Shown here: positions 1 to 7,802 of the stretch, one piece after another
How the letters are laid out: every line of letters starts with the position of its first letter
Position numbering within the stretch: position 1 is the stretch's first letter
Assembly (NCBI GenBank): GCA_017450065.1
Contig: JAFSYI010000023.1
Coordinates: 1-64,000, forward strand
Source: Lachnospiraceae bacterium
GTDB taxonomy: Bacteria; Bacillota; Clostridia; Lachnospirales; Lachnospiraceae
DNA length: 64,000 nucleotides
Reading direction: 5' to 3'
Made by a program: the position numbers and the translations under genes
The notes under the pieces: generated by a model
Databases searched by the model: none
Told to the model about the DNA's origin: nothing
The model's input: only the letters and a program-made list of their open reading frames with translations

Positions 1-308
1 AGAGAACATATACCGTTAGATTCGGAGTGGGAATGCTGATGGAGCATTTTCTGGATGAAGACTTTGATCCTGTGTATCCTGAGATGGTTGCCGGATTGCG
101 AAGTGAAGAGTATTACGTCAATATGATGATCGCATGGTATTTTGCTACTGCTCTTGCAAAGCAGTATGAAAGTATCCTGCCTTTTATTGAGGAGAAAAAG
201 CTTGATGACTGGACGCATAACAAAGCCATCCAGAAAAGTGTGGAGAGCAGAAGGATCACGGAAGAACAGAAAAAGTATCTCAGATCATTGAAGGTACCAC
301 GCAAATAA
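1..308 (+). CDS. DNA alkylation repair protein (AlkD-like), C-terminal part
   Basis: The reading frame is open from base 3 at the window edge to TAA at 306-308, so only the last ~101 residues are visible and the start lies outside. The helical sequence (VRFGVGMLMEHFLDEDF, then SEEYYVNMMIAWYFATALAK) resembles the C-terminal repeats of the DNA_alkylation/AlkD HEAT-like family, glycosylases that remove alkylated bases by wrapping DNA in a helical solenoid. The GTG at 27 is an internal valine codon, not a start. Family assignment is from recalled motif similarity; substrate is unknown. Confidence 0.75.
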   Translation, partial: RTYTVRFGVGMLMEHFLDEDFDPVYPEMVAGLRSEEYYVNMMIAWYFATALAKQYESILPFIEEKKLDDWTHNKAIQKSVESRRITEEQKKYLRSLKVPRK

Positions 309-530
309 ACAATGGGAAAAAGTACCGCGTACTGTTAACTGCGGATTGCGTGGAATCTCTGGCGAACCATGACCCGGATATTGCCCCGCATGTCATAGAA
401 CTGTGAGGTGATCTGATTGAAAAAACATAAGACAGCGCTCATTGCAGGATTGTTCCTCGGTCTGTGGCGAGGAAGTATGCGGAAAGAATGAATCGCTGAA
501 GAGTAGTAATATTTATAAAGCAGCAATAGG
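309..530. other. intergenic stretch, no supported gene
   Basis: Between the AlkD-like gene and the DUF554 gene. One frame is open up to TGA near 407 (ending in HDPDIAPHVIEL) but has no start or ribosome site of its own, and a second short frame follows (LKKHKTALIAGLFLGLW, stop near 490). Both look like chance frames or gene remnants. No terminator or promoter stands out. Confidence 0.4.
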
Positions 531-1259
531 ATGATAAATGGAATGGTAGGTATTGGAACAGTTTTAAATAGCATAGCCATTATTTGTGCCGGATTTGTAG
601 GTCATTATACAAATAAGTTATTCCGGGAAGAACAGCAGGATGCTCTTACAAAAACTTGTGGTATCAGCGTAATGTTTATTGCGATTGCGGGAGCTATGCA
701 GGGAATGCTGTCTATTGACGGAGGCGTACTTGTTAGTGGGAAATCCATGTTGGTTGTGCTGTGTTTAGCTGTGGGTACAATTATAGGTGAGATAATAGGA
801 ATCGAAAAAAGAGTTGAGAAATTTGGAGAATGGCTTAAAAATAAAACGGGAAACAGCGGCGATAAGCAATTCGTGAATGCTTTTGTGACGGCGTCATTAA
901 CGGTATGTATCGGGGCAATGGCAATCGTAGGTGCTATACAGGATGGCATTTTAGGTGATTACTCGACGCTTGCAGTGAAATCTGTACTGGATTTTATAAT
1001 AATAGCAGTGATGACTTCGTCTCTTGGAAAAGGCTGCGCATTTTCGGCAATTCCTGTATTTGTATTTGAGGGAATCATTACATTGCTTGCCAGATTACTT
1101 TCACCAATCATGACAGATCTGGCCATTGCCTATTTATCATTGATTGGGTCTATTCTTATCTTTTGTGTGGGATTAAATCTTTTGTGGAATAAGATGATTC
1201 GGGTGGCTAATATGCTGCCGGCGGTTTTGATAGCGGTACTTATGGCATATTTTTCGTGA
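531..1259 (+). CDS. DUF554 family membrane protein
   Basis: 242 residues, almost entirely hydrophobic, with about six to seven membrane segments. It matches the DUF554 (YdfK/YqgA-like) family: N-terminal GIGTVLNSIAIICAGFVGH followed by a polar loop, and a central GAMAIVGAIQDG segment. Function of the family is not established; a transport role is often suggested. The start ATG at 531 has only a weak upstream AGGAT. It stands alone between an alkylation-repair gene and an oxidoreductase, in a stretch more AT-rich than most of the window. Confidence 0.8.
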   Translation: MINGMVGIGTVLNSIAIICAGFVGHYTNKLFREEQQDALTKTCGISVMFIAIAGAMQGMLSIDGGVLVSGKSMLVVLCLAVGTIIGEIIGIEKRVEKFGEWLKNKTGNSGDKQFVNAFVTASLTVCIGAMAIVGAIQDGILGDYSTLAVKSVLDFIIIAVMTSSLGKGCAFSAIPVFVFEGIITLLARLLSPIMTDLAIAYLSLIGSILIFCVGLNLLWNKMIRVANMLPAVLIAVLMAYFS

Positions 1260-1347
1260 CCATCATAAGAAAAAGGAATTAAGAAGGACAACACTCAGGG
1301 ACTGCATGGACAGGATGCAGGGTGAGATAGAAAGGAGCTTATGATCA

Positions 1348-2346
1348 GTGAAGGCAGCAATATTAAAGGGCTACGATAAGAACGGATGCGATCTGGAGAT
1401 CAGGGATATTCCGGTTCCGGAAATTTCAGAGAAAGAGGTCCTGGTGAAGATCCGGACGGCAGGTGTGAATCCTCTCGATAATATGATCATTCACGGGGAA
1501 GTAAAGTTAATTGTTCCGTATTCATTCCCGCTGGTTATGGGAAATGAGTTCGTGGGAATCATTGAAAAAACAGGAAGCGGTGTCAAAGGCTTTGCAGCAG
1601 GGGATCGTGTATATGGAAGAATGCCGCTTAAGAAGATCGGAGCGTTTGCGGAATATGCCGCAATTGATGCTTCGGCAATCGCCAAGGTGCCGGAGTATCT
1701 TTCCGATGAAGAAGCGGCCTGTGTTCCGCTGACAGCTCTTACAGCACTGCAGGCATTTGAACTGATGCACCCGAAGGCAGGAGAGACTGTTTTTATCTCC
1801 GGGGGCACCGGAAGCCTTGGCGCAATGGCGATCCCTGTGGCAAAGAGCTTTGGCTTGACTGTGATCACCAATGGAAACGGTGCCAGCGAAGAACGTGTCA
1901 GGAGACTGGGAGCGGACAGGTTTATCGATTACAAGAAGGAAGATTACGCGAAAGTCCTTTCGGATGTGGACTATGTGCTGGATACTCTTGGAGACCGGGA
2001 ACTGGCGAAGGAGTTCGCAATACTGAAAAAAGGCGGCAGCCTTGTATCGCTTCGAGGTTTTCCGAATGGAGAGTTTGCTGCAAGGAGCGGAATGTCATTC
2101 ATTAAACGGGTGATGTTTAAGATGGCCGGCGGAAAGTATGATAAGATGGCTGCGGCTAAGAACCAGAAGTATTTCTTCATTTTCGTTCATGAAGACGGGG
2201 CAGGACTGGAGAAGATTTCAGAGATATTTAAAGACAGTCATATAGAGGCATCTGTGGATGAGGTGTTTAGTCTGGATGATGTGAACAAGGCATTGAAGAA
2301 AGTGGCTTCCGGTGGATCGAAAGGGAAGACGATACTAAAGATATAG
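1348..2346 (+). CDS. NADP-dependent zinc-less MDR alcohol dehydrogenase/quinone oxidoreductase
   Basis: 332-residue medium-chain dehydrogenase/reductase. The N-terminal GroES-like half contains VNPLDNMIIHGEV and GNEFVGIIEKTGSGV; the Rossmann half contains GETVFISGGTGSLGAMAI (about 139-157) and an NADP-binding-like region GNGASEERVRRLGADRFIDY. The cysteine cluster of the structural zinc site and the catalytic zinc ligands are absent, placing it with quinone oxidoreductase/enoyl reductase-like MDRs. The start is GTG at 1348, chosen because AAAGGAGC lies about 10 bases upstream and the protein begins MKAAILKGYDK as in relatives. A terminator follows directly. The physiological substrate cannot be read from sequence. 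Confidence 0.85.
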   Translation: MKAAILKGYDKNGCDLEIRDIPVPEISEKEVLVKIRTAGVNPLDNMIIHGEVKLIVPYSFPLVMGNEFVGIIEKTGSGVKGFAAGDRVYGRMPLKKIGAFAEYAAIDASAIAKVPEYLSDEEAACVPLTALTALQAFELMHPKAGETVFISGGTGSLGAMAIPVAKSFGLTVITNGNGASEERVRRLGADRFIDYKKEDYAKVLSDVDYVLDTLGDRELAKEFAILKKGGSLVSLRGFPNGEFAARSGMSFIKRVMFKMAGGKYDKMAAAKNQKYFFIFVHEDGAGLEKISEIFKDSHIEASVDEVFSLDDVNKALKKVASGGSKGKTILKI

Positions 2347-2372
2347 TAACAAGAGGCATGAAAGAAATCGAT

Positions 2373-2409
2373 GGCCAGTGGAGATATTTTTTCTACTGGC
2401 CGTTTTTTT
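2373..2409 (+). terminator. Rho-independent terminator after the MDR gene
   Basis: GGCCAGT (2373-2379) pairs with ACTGGCC (2395-2401), with a U-rich loop, followed by a run of seven T. Confidence 0.85.
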
Positions 2410-2481
2410 GCTTAAAAATCGGAATGATAGCTCTCCAGGGAACTTTAGGGAGTAGGAAAAAACTACTCTTGGAGGTGGCCG

Positions 2482-2571
2482 ATGGATAAGCTTAAACTGA
2501 CACCGGAACAGCAACTTGCGTATGACGGATTCATTGATATCATGGTTCAGATATACAAGATGACTTTCTGA
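2482..2571 (+). CDS. very short ORF, possible remnant of a mobile-element gene
   Basis: 29 codons (MDKLKLTPEQQLAYDGFIDI...), preceded by a strong GGAGGTGG ribosome site. The sequence looks like the N-terminus of a longer small protein that loses its frame near 2560; a neighbouring frame continues a few codons (DDFLNANKEMHSEIM) before stopping. It lies just before a recombinase fragment, so a decayed element-encoded accessory gene is the likeliest reading. Function unknown. Confidence 0.4.
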   Translation: MDKLKLTPEQQLAYDGFIDIMVQIYKMTF

Positions 2572-2650
2572 ATGCAAACAAGGAAATGCATTCAGAAATC
2601 ATGCGTTCCGCATGACACGGTCCTGCTTTTAGCAGAACCTGGTCCGGTAC

Positions 2651-2683
2651 GAATACCGAATTTCTGATGAAATTCGCTATTCT
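2651..2683. repeat. near-perfect palindrome in recombinase remnant region
   Basis: GAATACCGAATTTC (2651-2664) and GAAATTCGCTATTC (2669-2682) form a 14-bp inverted repeat with one mismatch around a 4-base spacer. The right arm plus flank (2666-2685) recurs exactly at 57405-57424. Confidence 0.7.
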
Positions 2684-2733
2684 ATGAGTGTTCAAATTAT
2701 AAATTTAAGAAAAGTTCAAAAGCTGCATATTCA

Positions 2734-2991
2734 TTGATGCGAGAGGATATCAATATCTGTGATTATGAGTTTGAAAGCCATGGTTATAATCTGAAGGATG
2801 GAAAGTTATATATCAACGAAGAAGAAGCAGAGGCTATCCGCATTATATTTGACCAGTACATCCATACTGACAGTGGTTCTATCGGTATAGCAAAGTATCT
2901 TGCCAATCATGGAATACAGAAAAGACCGCGTCAAAACGGAACCAATCCTTTATTCGATGCAGTACTTATCCGAAATATAATCGAAATATAA
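2734..2991 (+). pseudogene. serine recombinase fragment (Recombinase domain)
   Basis: About 85 residues (YEFESHGYNLKDGKLYINEE, EAEAIRIIFDQYI, GIAKYLANHGIQKRP) match the 'Recombinase' domain that follows the catalytic resolvase domain in large serine recombinases of integrative elements. The catalytic N-terminal domain (S/R/YSR motif) and the zinc-ribbon/coiled-coil C-terminus are both missing. The frame starts at a TTG without a ribosome site and ends in IRNIIEI just where family members read on (IENPVY...). This is a decayed piece of a mobile element, not a working enzyme. Confidence 0.7.
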
Positions 2992-3064
2992 TAAAGAAGG
3001 AGGGGCGATACCCTAATGCAGAGAAGGTTAAGGCGGCTGAGGAATAACAGGCAGGAAAGAATAC

Positions 3065-3093
3065 TTGACAGGTTAGCTTTTACTAACTATAAT
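3065..3093 (+). promoter_or_regulatory. feo operon promoter
   Basis: Consensus TTGACA (3065-3070), 17-base spacer, TATAAT (3088-3093). The whole spacer is one arm of a perfect inverted repeat, so a repressor bound there would cover the -35/-10 region. Confidence 0.9.
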
Positions 3094-3117
3094 ATACACG
3101 GTTAGTAAAAGCTAACC
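3071..3117. promoter_or_regulatory. operator pair over the feo promoter and start site
   Basis: GGTTAGCTTTTACTAAC (3071-3087) and its exact reverse complement GTTAGTAAAAGCTAACC (3101-3117) flank the -10 box and predicted start point. Each arm is itself an imperfect TTAG...CTAA dyad, like the boxes of DtxR/IdeR-family metal repressors. The proposed repressor is an inference from the shape of the site and the iron-uptake genes downstream. Confidence 0.75.
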
Positions 3118-3133
3118 ATTTTTGATGATCTGT

Positions 3134-3151
3134 GGTTAGCTAAAGCTAATC
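3134..3151. promoter_or_regulatory. third feo operator-like dyad in the leader
   Basis: GGTTAGCTAAAGCTAATC is a dyad of TTAGCT/AGCTAA half-sites matching the two upstream arms. It sits between the predicted transcription start and the feoA ribosome site. Confidence 0.7.
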
Positions 3152-3164
3152 AGAAAGGAAAACT

Positions 3165-3398
3165 ATGAATCTGAATGAGGCCGATACAGGGAAGGAATAT
3201 GTTATAGCGAATGTTGACACCGGCGGGGATGAAGATATGGAGAGCTTTCTTTTTTCGCTCGGATGTTACAGTGGTGAACATATAACTGTTGTAGACAGAA
3301 AAAAGAATCTTGTTGTGTCGATCAAGGATGCCAGATACAACATAGATCCTGAGCTGGCAGCAGCGATAAACATTTTTCAAAGGGAGGAAGAACAATGA
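3165..3398 (+). CDS. feoA: FeoA-family protein
   Basis: 77 residues with the SH3-like FeoA fold pattern (GKEYVIANVDTGGDEDMESF...LGCYSGEHITVVDRKKNLVVSIKDARYNIDPELAAAI). FeoA is a small cytosolic partner thought to assist FeoB. It starts at ATG 3165 with AGAAAGGA upstream and overlaps feoB by four bases (ATGA), indicating translational coupling. It is the first gene downstream of the metal-regulated-looking promoter. Confidence 0.92.
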   Translation: MNLNEADTGKEYVIANVDTGGDEDMESFLFSLGCYSGEHITVVDRKKNLVVSIKDARYNIDPELAAAINIFQREEEQ

Positions 3399-5386
3399 GA
3401 ATCGCACTAACGGGAAATCCCAACAGCGGTAAAACGACAATGTATAATGCGCTGACGGGAAGAAATGAGAAGATCGGGAACTGGGCCGGTGTTACGGTTG
3501 ACAGGAAGGAAAGCCAGATTAAGGGTAAATACAACGACAGCGGAAAAGAGATCATTGCCGTTGATCTGCCCGGTGCTTATTCCATGTCACCATTCACATC
3601 AGAGGAAAGTATAACCAGCGGTTATGTTAAAAATGAGCATCCGGATGCTATAATAAATATAGTGGATGCTACAAACTTAAGCAGAAGCCTGTTCTTCACA
3701 ACGCAGCTTCTTGAGCTTGATATTCCGGTTGTTGTCGCGCTTAATAAAAGTGATATAAACGATAAAAAAGGAAATAAGATAGATACAGCACGACTGTCCG
3801 AAAAGCTTGGCTGCCCGGTGATAAATACCGTATCAACATCCGAACAGGGCATTAAGGAAGCAGTGTCTGTTGCGGCAAGTCTTGAGGGTAAGGGACAGAA
3901 AGCGCCTTATCATCAGGGAAACGTGGATGTGACAAACAAGGAGGCTGTGGAAACGGCAGACCGCAAGCGTTTTGATTTTGTGAAAGGCATTGTAAATGAT
4001 GTTGAGGTCAGGAAAACGCTGACGAAGGATAAGACTACAGGCGACGCGATCGACAGGGTGGTTACCAATCCTGTGGCCGGGCTTATAATTTTTGCAGGCA
4101 TCATGTTCCTTGTATTCTATATCAGCCAGACAACGGTGGGAACCTGGCTTTCCGAATTGCTTGCAGGATGGATCGAGACCTTCCAGGGATGGGCGGGAGA
4201 ACAGCTCGGAGATGCCAATCCGCTTCTCTATGCTCTCCTTATTGACGGTATAATAGGCGGTGTTGGCGCCGTCGTAGGTTTCCTCCCTCTTGTTATGGTA
4301 ATGTATTTCCTTATCGCACTTTTGGAAGACTGTGGATACATGGCAAGGGCAACCGTTGTTCTTGATCCCATATTCAAGAAGGTAGGTCTTTCCGGGAAAT
4401 CGGTTATCCCAATGATCATCGGAACCGGATGCGGTATACCTGCCATTATGGCGTGCAGGACTATCAGGAATGAGAGGGAGAGAAGATCGACCGCAATGCT
4501 TGCAACCTTTATGCCGTGTGGCGCCAAGCTCCCCGTTATCGCTCTGTTCGCAGGAGCGTTCTTCCCTGAGTCAAAATGGGTGAGCTTTGTATGCTATATG
4601 CTGGGTATAGTGCTCGTGCTTCTGGGGGCATTACTGATCAAGGCGATAACAGGCATGAAGTACAGAAAGAGCTTCTTTATTATCGAGATGCCTGAGTACA
4701 AGGTTCCGAGCCTTGGATTTGCTTTTAAGAGCATGCTCGAGCGTGGTAAAGCCTATATCGTTAAGGCCGGTACAGTAATTCTTGTATGCAACACGGTGGT
4801 ACAGATAATGCAGACATTTGACTGGCAGTTCCATGTGGTTGAAGAGGGCGCTGAGAACACTTCGATACTCGCAGGTATCGCGGGTCCGTTCTCTTATCTG
4901 CTCGTTCCCATCGTGGGTATTGCTTCGTGGCAGCTTGCGGCAGCAGCGGTTACAGGCTTTATCGCCAAGGAAAATGTTGTCGGAACGATAGCTACCGTTT
5001 ATGCAATATCCAATCTGATCGACACTGAAGAGCTTGAGCTTATAGGTGAAGGAAATGCAGTTGCGGCTGTGATGGGGATAACCAAAGTTGCTGCGCTTGC
5101 ATACCTTATGTTTAACTTATATACACCGCCGTGCTTTGCAGCGCTCGGCGCAATGAATTCCGAAATGAAGTCGGCCAAGTGGCTGTGGGGAGCTATAGGC
5201 TTGCAGCTTGCGACCGGATTTACCGTGGGATTTCTGGTTTATCAGATCGGAACCCTTATTACCACCGGATCTTTCGGTACCGGTTTTATTGGCGGAATTA
5301 TCGCCGTAGCATGCTTCGCGGCTGTGATCACTGCGTGCATCAGGAGCAACCGGAAGAAGATGGCATTGGAGTATAAACTAAGCTGA
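3395..5386 (+). CDS. feoB: ferrous iron transporter FeoB
   Basis: 663-residue GTP-gated Fe(II) permease of the cytoplasmic membrane. The N-terminal G domain has GNPNSGKTT (about 7-15), the DLPGAYSM switch and NKSD specificity motif, then a helical linker; from about residue 225 come the multiple membrane helices with the two FeoB cores. The signature GCGIPAIMACRT-(I)-RNERERRSTAM followed by MPCGAKLPV is intact. Length is normal for a Firmicutes FeoB. It overlaps feoA by four bases and is followed by the Cys-rich accessory protein, all under the same triple-operator promoter, so repression under iron repletion is likely (inference). Confidence 0.97.
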   Translation: MRIALTGNPNSGKTTMYNALTGRNEKIGNWAGVTVDRKESQIKGKYNDSGKEIIAVDLPGAYSMSPFTSEESITSGYVKNEHPDAIINIVDATNLSRSLFFTTQLLELDIPVVVALNKSDINDKKGNKIDTARLSEKLGCPVINTVSTSEQGIKEAVSVAASLEGKGQKAPYHQGNVDVTNKEAVETADRKRFDFVKGIVNDVEVRKTLTKDKTTGDAIDRVVTNPVAGLIIFAGIMFLVFYISQTTVGTWLSELLAGWIETFQGWAGEQLGDANPLLYALLIDGIIGGVGAVVGFLPLVMVMYFLIALLEDCGYMARATVVLDPIFKKVGLSGKSVIPMIIGTGCGIPAIMACRTIRNERERRSTAMLATFMPCGAKLPVIALFAGAFFPESKWVSFVCYMLGIVLVLLGALLIKAITGMKYRKSFFIIEMPEYKVPSLGFAFKSMLERGKAYIVKAGTVILVCNTVVQIMQTFDWQFHVVEEGAENTSILAGIAGPFSYLLVPIVGIASWQLAAAAVTGFIAKENVVGTIATVYAISNLIDTEELELIGEGNAVAAVMGITKVAALAYLMFNLYTPPCFAALGAMNSEMKSAKWLWGAIGLQLATGFTVGFLVYQIGTLITTGSFGTGFIGGIIAVACFAAVITACIRSNRKKMALEYKLS

Positions 5387-5408
5387 TATAAGACTGTGAG
5401 GTTAGGAC

Positions 5409-5606
5409 ATGGGATCTGTGATAGCAAACATTGTAGTAATTTTGATCCTGGCTGCCGCAATTACGGGAGCATGTGTCTATATCTATAAGGAAAAGAAGAA
5501 GGGCAGACACTGTATCGGGTGTCCTTATTCGGCATCCTGTCCCAAAACAGATCTGACCGGGGCAGGACATGCCTGCAACGGCGGATCCGCCTCATGCCCA
5601 AAGTGA
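5409..5606 (+). CDS. FeoB-associated Cys-rich membrane protein
   Basis: 65 residues: one N-terminal membrane helix (IVVILILAAAITGACVYIY), a basic KEKKKGRH stretch, then CIGCPYSASC and later two more cysteines (HAC, SCPK). This is the small FeoB-associated family found directly after feoB in many clostridia; the cysteines may hand Fe(II) to or from the channel, which is not proven. It sits 22 bases after feoB and before a terminator, so it is the last gene of the operon. Confidence 0.9.
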   Translation: MGSVIANIVVILILAAAITGACVYIYKEKKKGRHCIGCPYSASCPKTDLTGAGHACNGGSASCPK

Positions 5607-5635
5607 AAGGTATAAAATGTAATAACAGCAATGTA

Positions 5636-5680
5636 GCCGGAAAGGGTCTCATACGTCCTTTCCGGCGATTTTGTGTTTAA
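5636..5680 (+). terminator. terminator of the feo operon
   Basis: GCCGGAAAGG (5636-5645) pairs perfectly with CCTTTCCGGC (5657-5666), followed by a T-rich tail (GATTTTGTGTTT). Confidence 0.85.
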
Positions 5681-5694
5681 AGGGGAGGATGCTG

Positions 5695-5723
5695 TTGACA
5701 AGCCCGTGATTTTGACTCATATT
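5695..5723 (+). promoter_or_regulatory. promoter for the HD-domain gene
   Basis: TTGACA (5695-5700), 17 bases, CATATT (5718-5723). The region is bounded by a 10-bp inverted repeat, GGAGGATGCT (5684-5693) and AGCATCCTCC (5734-5743). A further hairpin ACGGGC/GCCCGT follows in the leader (about 5777-5796). Confidence 0.65.
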
Positions 5724-5796
5724 GTGTTTTGGAAGCATCCTCCGATGCAACCGGTATTACCAACAGACAGGAGATGACGGGCTTCTTAATGCCCGT

Positions 5797-5810
5797 GTAG
5801 TGTAAAGCAG
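5797..5810 (+). repeat. GTWGTGTAAAGCAG leader repeat, copy 1
   Basis: GTAGTGTAAAGCAG followed by ATTATGAA, with the ATG being the start of the HD gene. Further copies are at 6695-6708 and 24183-24196. Confidence 0.6.
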
Positions 5811-5813
5811 ATT

Positions 5814-6620
5814 ATGAATAATTCCCGGAATAAGGATTTTGAATTTGATAAGGAAACCATAGAAAGAAACTGTGAGGATTTCTATTCCTTGTATAACGGA
5901 ATCCGCGGTGAGGTGCACGATATGTGTGAACGTAAGAAAGCACATACCCGCGAGGTTGCAAAAAACTGCCGGATGATAGCGGAAAAGATGGGCCTTGGTG
6001 AATATGACTGCGATCTGGCATGGGTTATAGGAATGCTGCATGATTTTGCCCGGTTCGGACAAGCCGTAAGAACCCACAGCTTCGTTGATAATGAGAGATT
6101 TGATCATGCAAAGTTAGGTGCAAGGCTCCTGTTCACCCATCACCTTGCCGATGATATCATACCCGGTTATGACAGAATATGTGAGACTGACAGGCTTGTC
6201 ATGGAGAAGGCGGTGTATCATCACAGTGACTACAGCCTCCCGGAGGATCTGTCTGAAAGGGAGAGTCTTTTTTCCAGGATCATAAGGGATGCCGATAAGC
6301 TTGATATATTCCGGGTGGTTGTGATTAACGGCCCCGAGCGCATTTACGGATGCAGCCTTGAGGAACTGCTGAAAACGGATATTTCTCCTGAGATAGAGAA
6401 AGCCTTCTACGAACACAGGCCTGCGGATTACCGCGAAAGGGTAACAAAAGCGGATTTCCTTATGGCACATATTGCCCTGTTCTTCGGTCTTGAGGAAACG
6501 ATATCAAGGCAGAGGGCTAAGGAGCAGGGATATCTTGGGAAGATGATGGATATTGAATTTGCCGTTCCGTCAGTTCAGAAGAAGTATCTTGGAATGAAAG
6601 AGCAGATACTGAAACGTTAA
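5814..6620 (+). CDS. HD-domain phosphohydrolase
   Basis: 268 residues. Metal ligands of the HD superfamily are visible: H44 (KKAHTREVAKNC), H76-D77 (IGMLHDFARFGQ), further histidines in VYHHSDYSL and a C-terminal aspartate in IRDADKLDIFRVV. Such proteins hydrolyse nucleotides or other phosphoesters; the substrate is not evident. The start ATG lies immediately after the repeat GTAGTGTAAAGCAG and lacks a normal Shine-Dalgarno sequence. It is a single-gene unit between the feo terminator and the epimerase gene. Confidence 0.85.
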   Translation: MNNSRNKDFEFDKETIERNCEDFYSLYNGIRGEVHDMCERKKAHTREVAKNCRMIAEKMGLGEYDCDLAWVIGMLHDFARFGQAVRTHSFVDNERFDHAKLGARLLFTHHLADDIIPGYDRICETDRLVMEKAVYHHSDYSLPEDLSERESLFSRIIRDADKLDIFRVVVINGPERIYGCSLEELLKTDISPEIEKAFYEHRPADYRERVTKADFLMAHIALFFGLEETISRQRAKEQGYLGKMMDIEFAVPSVQKKYLGMKEQILKR

Positions 6621-6652
6621 ATATTCTGTTCCCCCACCTCTGTGAGAGAATG

Positions 6653-6661
6653 TGATATAAT
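6653..6661 (+). promoter_or_regulatory. extended -10 promoter before the epimerase gene
   Basis: TGATATAAT forms an extended -10 element (TGN-TATAAT). There is no recognisable -35 box 17 bases upstream. Confidence 0.5.
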
Positions 6662-6694
6662 GTAGTCCACAGCATTTTTGGTACGGTAAGAAAG

Positions 6695-6708
6695 GTTGTG
6701 TAAAGCAG
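6695..6708 (+). repeat. GTWGTGTAAAGCAG leader repeat, copy 2
   Basis: GTTGTGTAAAGCAG followed by TTTATGAA. The context is nearly identical over 22 bases to copy 1, but here the following ATG (6712) opens only a short out-of-frame reading frame. Confidence 0.6.
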
Positions 6709-6748
6709 TTTATGAAAGTTGAGGACCGTCATAAGGAAGGAGAAATAC

Positions 6749-7789
6749 ATGAAAGCACTTTTTATCGGTGGTACGGGAACAATAAGTATGGGCATAGTAA
6801 ACAGATTGTCCACGGATCCGTCATGGGAGGTATATCTTTTAAACAGGGGAAACAGAAAAAACTGTGTTCCCGGAAATGTGCATCAGATTGTAGCGGATAT
6901 AAATAATGAGGATGAAGTTGCCGGGAAGCTTGAAGGCATGAAGTTTGATGTCGTGAGTGATTTTATTGCCTTTGATGTGAAAGCAGTTGAAAGAGATCAC
7001 AGACTGTTTAAAGATAAAACAGACCAGTATATCTTTATCAGTTCAGCTTCCGCATATAATAAACCGGCAGCAGGCTACATTATTTCGGAAGGGACTACTC
7101 TTGCCAATCCTTTTTGGGAGTATTCGAGGAACAAGATCGCGTGTGAAGAGTACCTGTTAAGGAAATACAGGGAAGAAGGGTTCCCTGTAACAATAGTAAG
7201 GCCTTCACATACCTATGATGAAAGAAATATCCCGCTGGGAGTTCATGGTAATAAGGGCTTCTACCAGGTTATAAAGCGTATGCAGCAGGGGAAGCCGGTT
7301 ATAATCCAGGGCGACGGATCTTCGCTTTGGACGCTTACCTTTAACAGTGATTTTGCGATCGGATTCACCGGGCTTATGGGAAACCGTCATGCGATCGGTG
7401 AAGCCTTCCAGATTACGGGTGATGAAACGCTTACATGGGATCAGATATATCAGACGATAGCAGATGCGCTGGGTGTTAAGCTTAATGCTTATCATGTATC
7501 GTCGGATTTTTTGGGTAAGACCGGAAAAGCATACGGATATGATTTTACCGGAAGTCTTACGGGTGATAAATCGGTTTCGGTCATATTTGATAACAGGAAA
7601 TTGAAGAAGCTGGTTCCGCAGATGACGACAAATATACCTTTTCACAGGGGAGTACGGATGGCGCTTGAATATGTCCTGTCGCATACGGATGAGTATGAGG
7701 AGGATCCGGAATTCGACCTGTTCTGCGATAAGATCATAGATTCCCTTGAAAAGGCCGGAAAGGAAGTCATTTCCGGCAGTAAGGAATAA
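6749..7789 (+). CDS. NAD-dependent epimerase/dehydratase (extended SDR)
   Basis: 346-residue Rossmann-fold enzyme. The nucleotide-binding GGTGTIS motif lies at residues 7-13; ISSASAY and the catalytic-like YSRNK (Tyr-X3-Lys) follow. The middle and C-terminal parts (VRPSHTYDERNIPLG, GDGSSLWTLTF, EAFQITGDETLTWDQI) match nucleoside-diphosphate-sugar epimerase-like proteins, although the actual substrate is unknown. The start ATG 6749 is preferred over the upstream in-frame ATG at 6719 because AAGGAAGGAG sits just upstream and the fold begins at MKALFIGG. A short gap separates it from the PHP gene, so the two may be cotranscribed. Confidence 0.85.
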   Translation: MKALFIGGTGTISMGIVNRLSTDPSWEVYLLNRGNRKNCVPGNVHQIVADINNEDEVAGKLEGMKFDVVSDFIAFDVKAVERDHRLFKDKTDQYIFISSASAYNKPAAGYIISEGTTLANPFWEYSRNKIACEEYLLRKYREEGFPVTIVRPSHTYDERNIPLGVHGNKGFYQVIKRMQQGKPVIIQGDGSSLWTLTFNSDFAIGFTGLMGNRHAIGEAFQITGDETLTWDQIYQTIADALGVKLNAYHVSSDFLGKTGKAYGYDFTGSLTGDKSVSVIFDNRKLKKLVPQMTTNIPFHRGVRMALEYVLSHTDEYEEDPEFDLFCDKIIDSLEKAGKEVISGSKE

Positions 7790-7802
7790 GAGGAGCAGAG
7801 CA

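Noticed and set aside
3071-3117. transcription terminator before feoA
   Set aside because: The inverted repeat spans the -10 box and has no GC-rich stem or T tract; an operator fits better.
6712-6906. 64-codon ORF starting after the GTWGTGTAAAGCAG repeat
   Set aside because: It overlaps the N-terminus of the epimerase in another frame and shows no family features.
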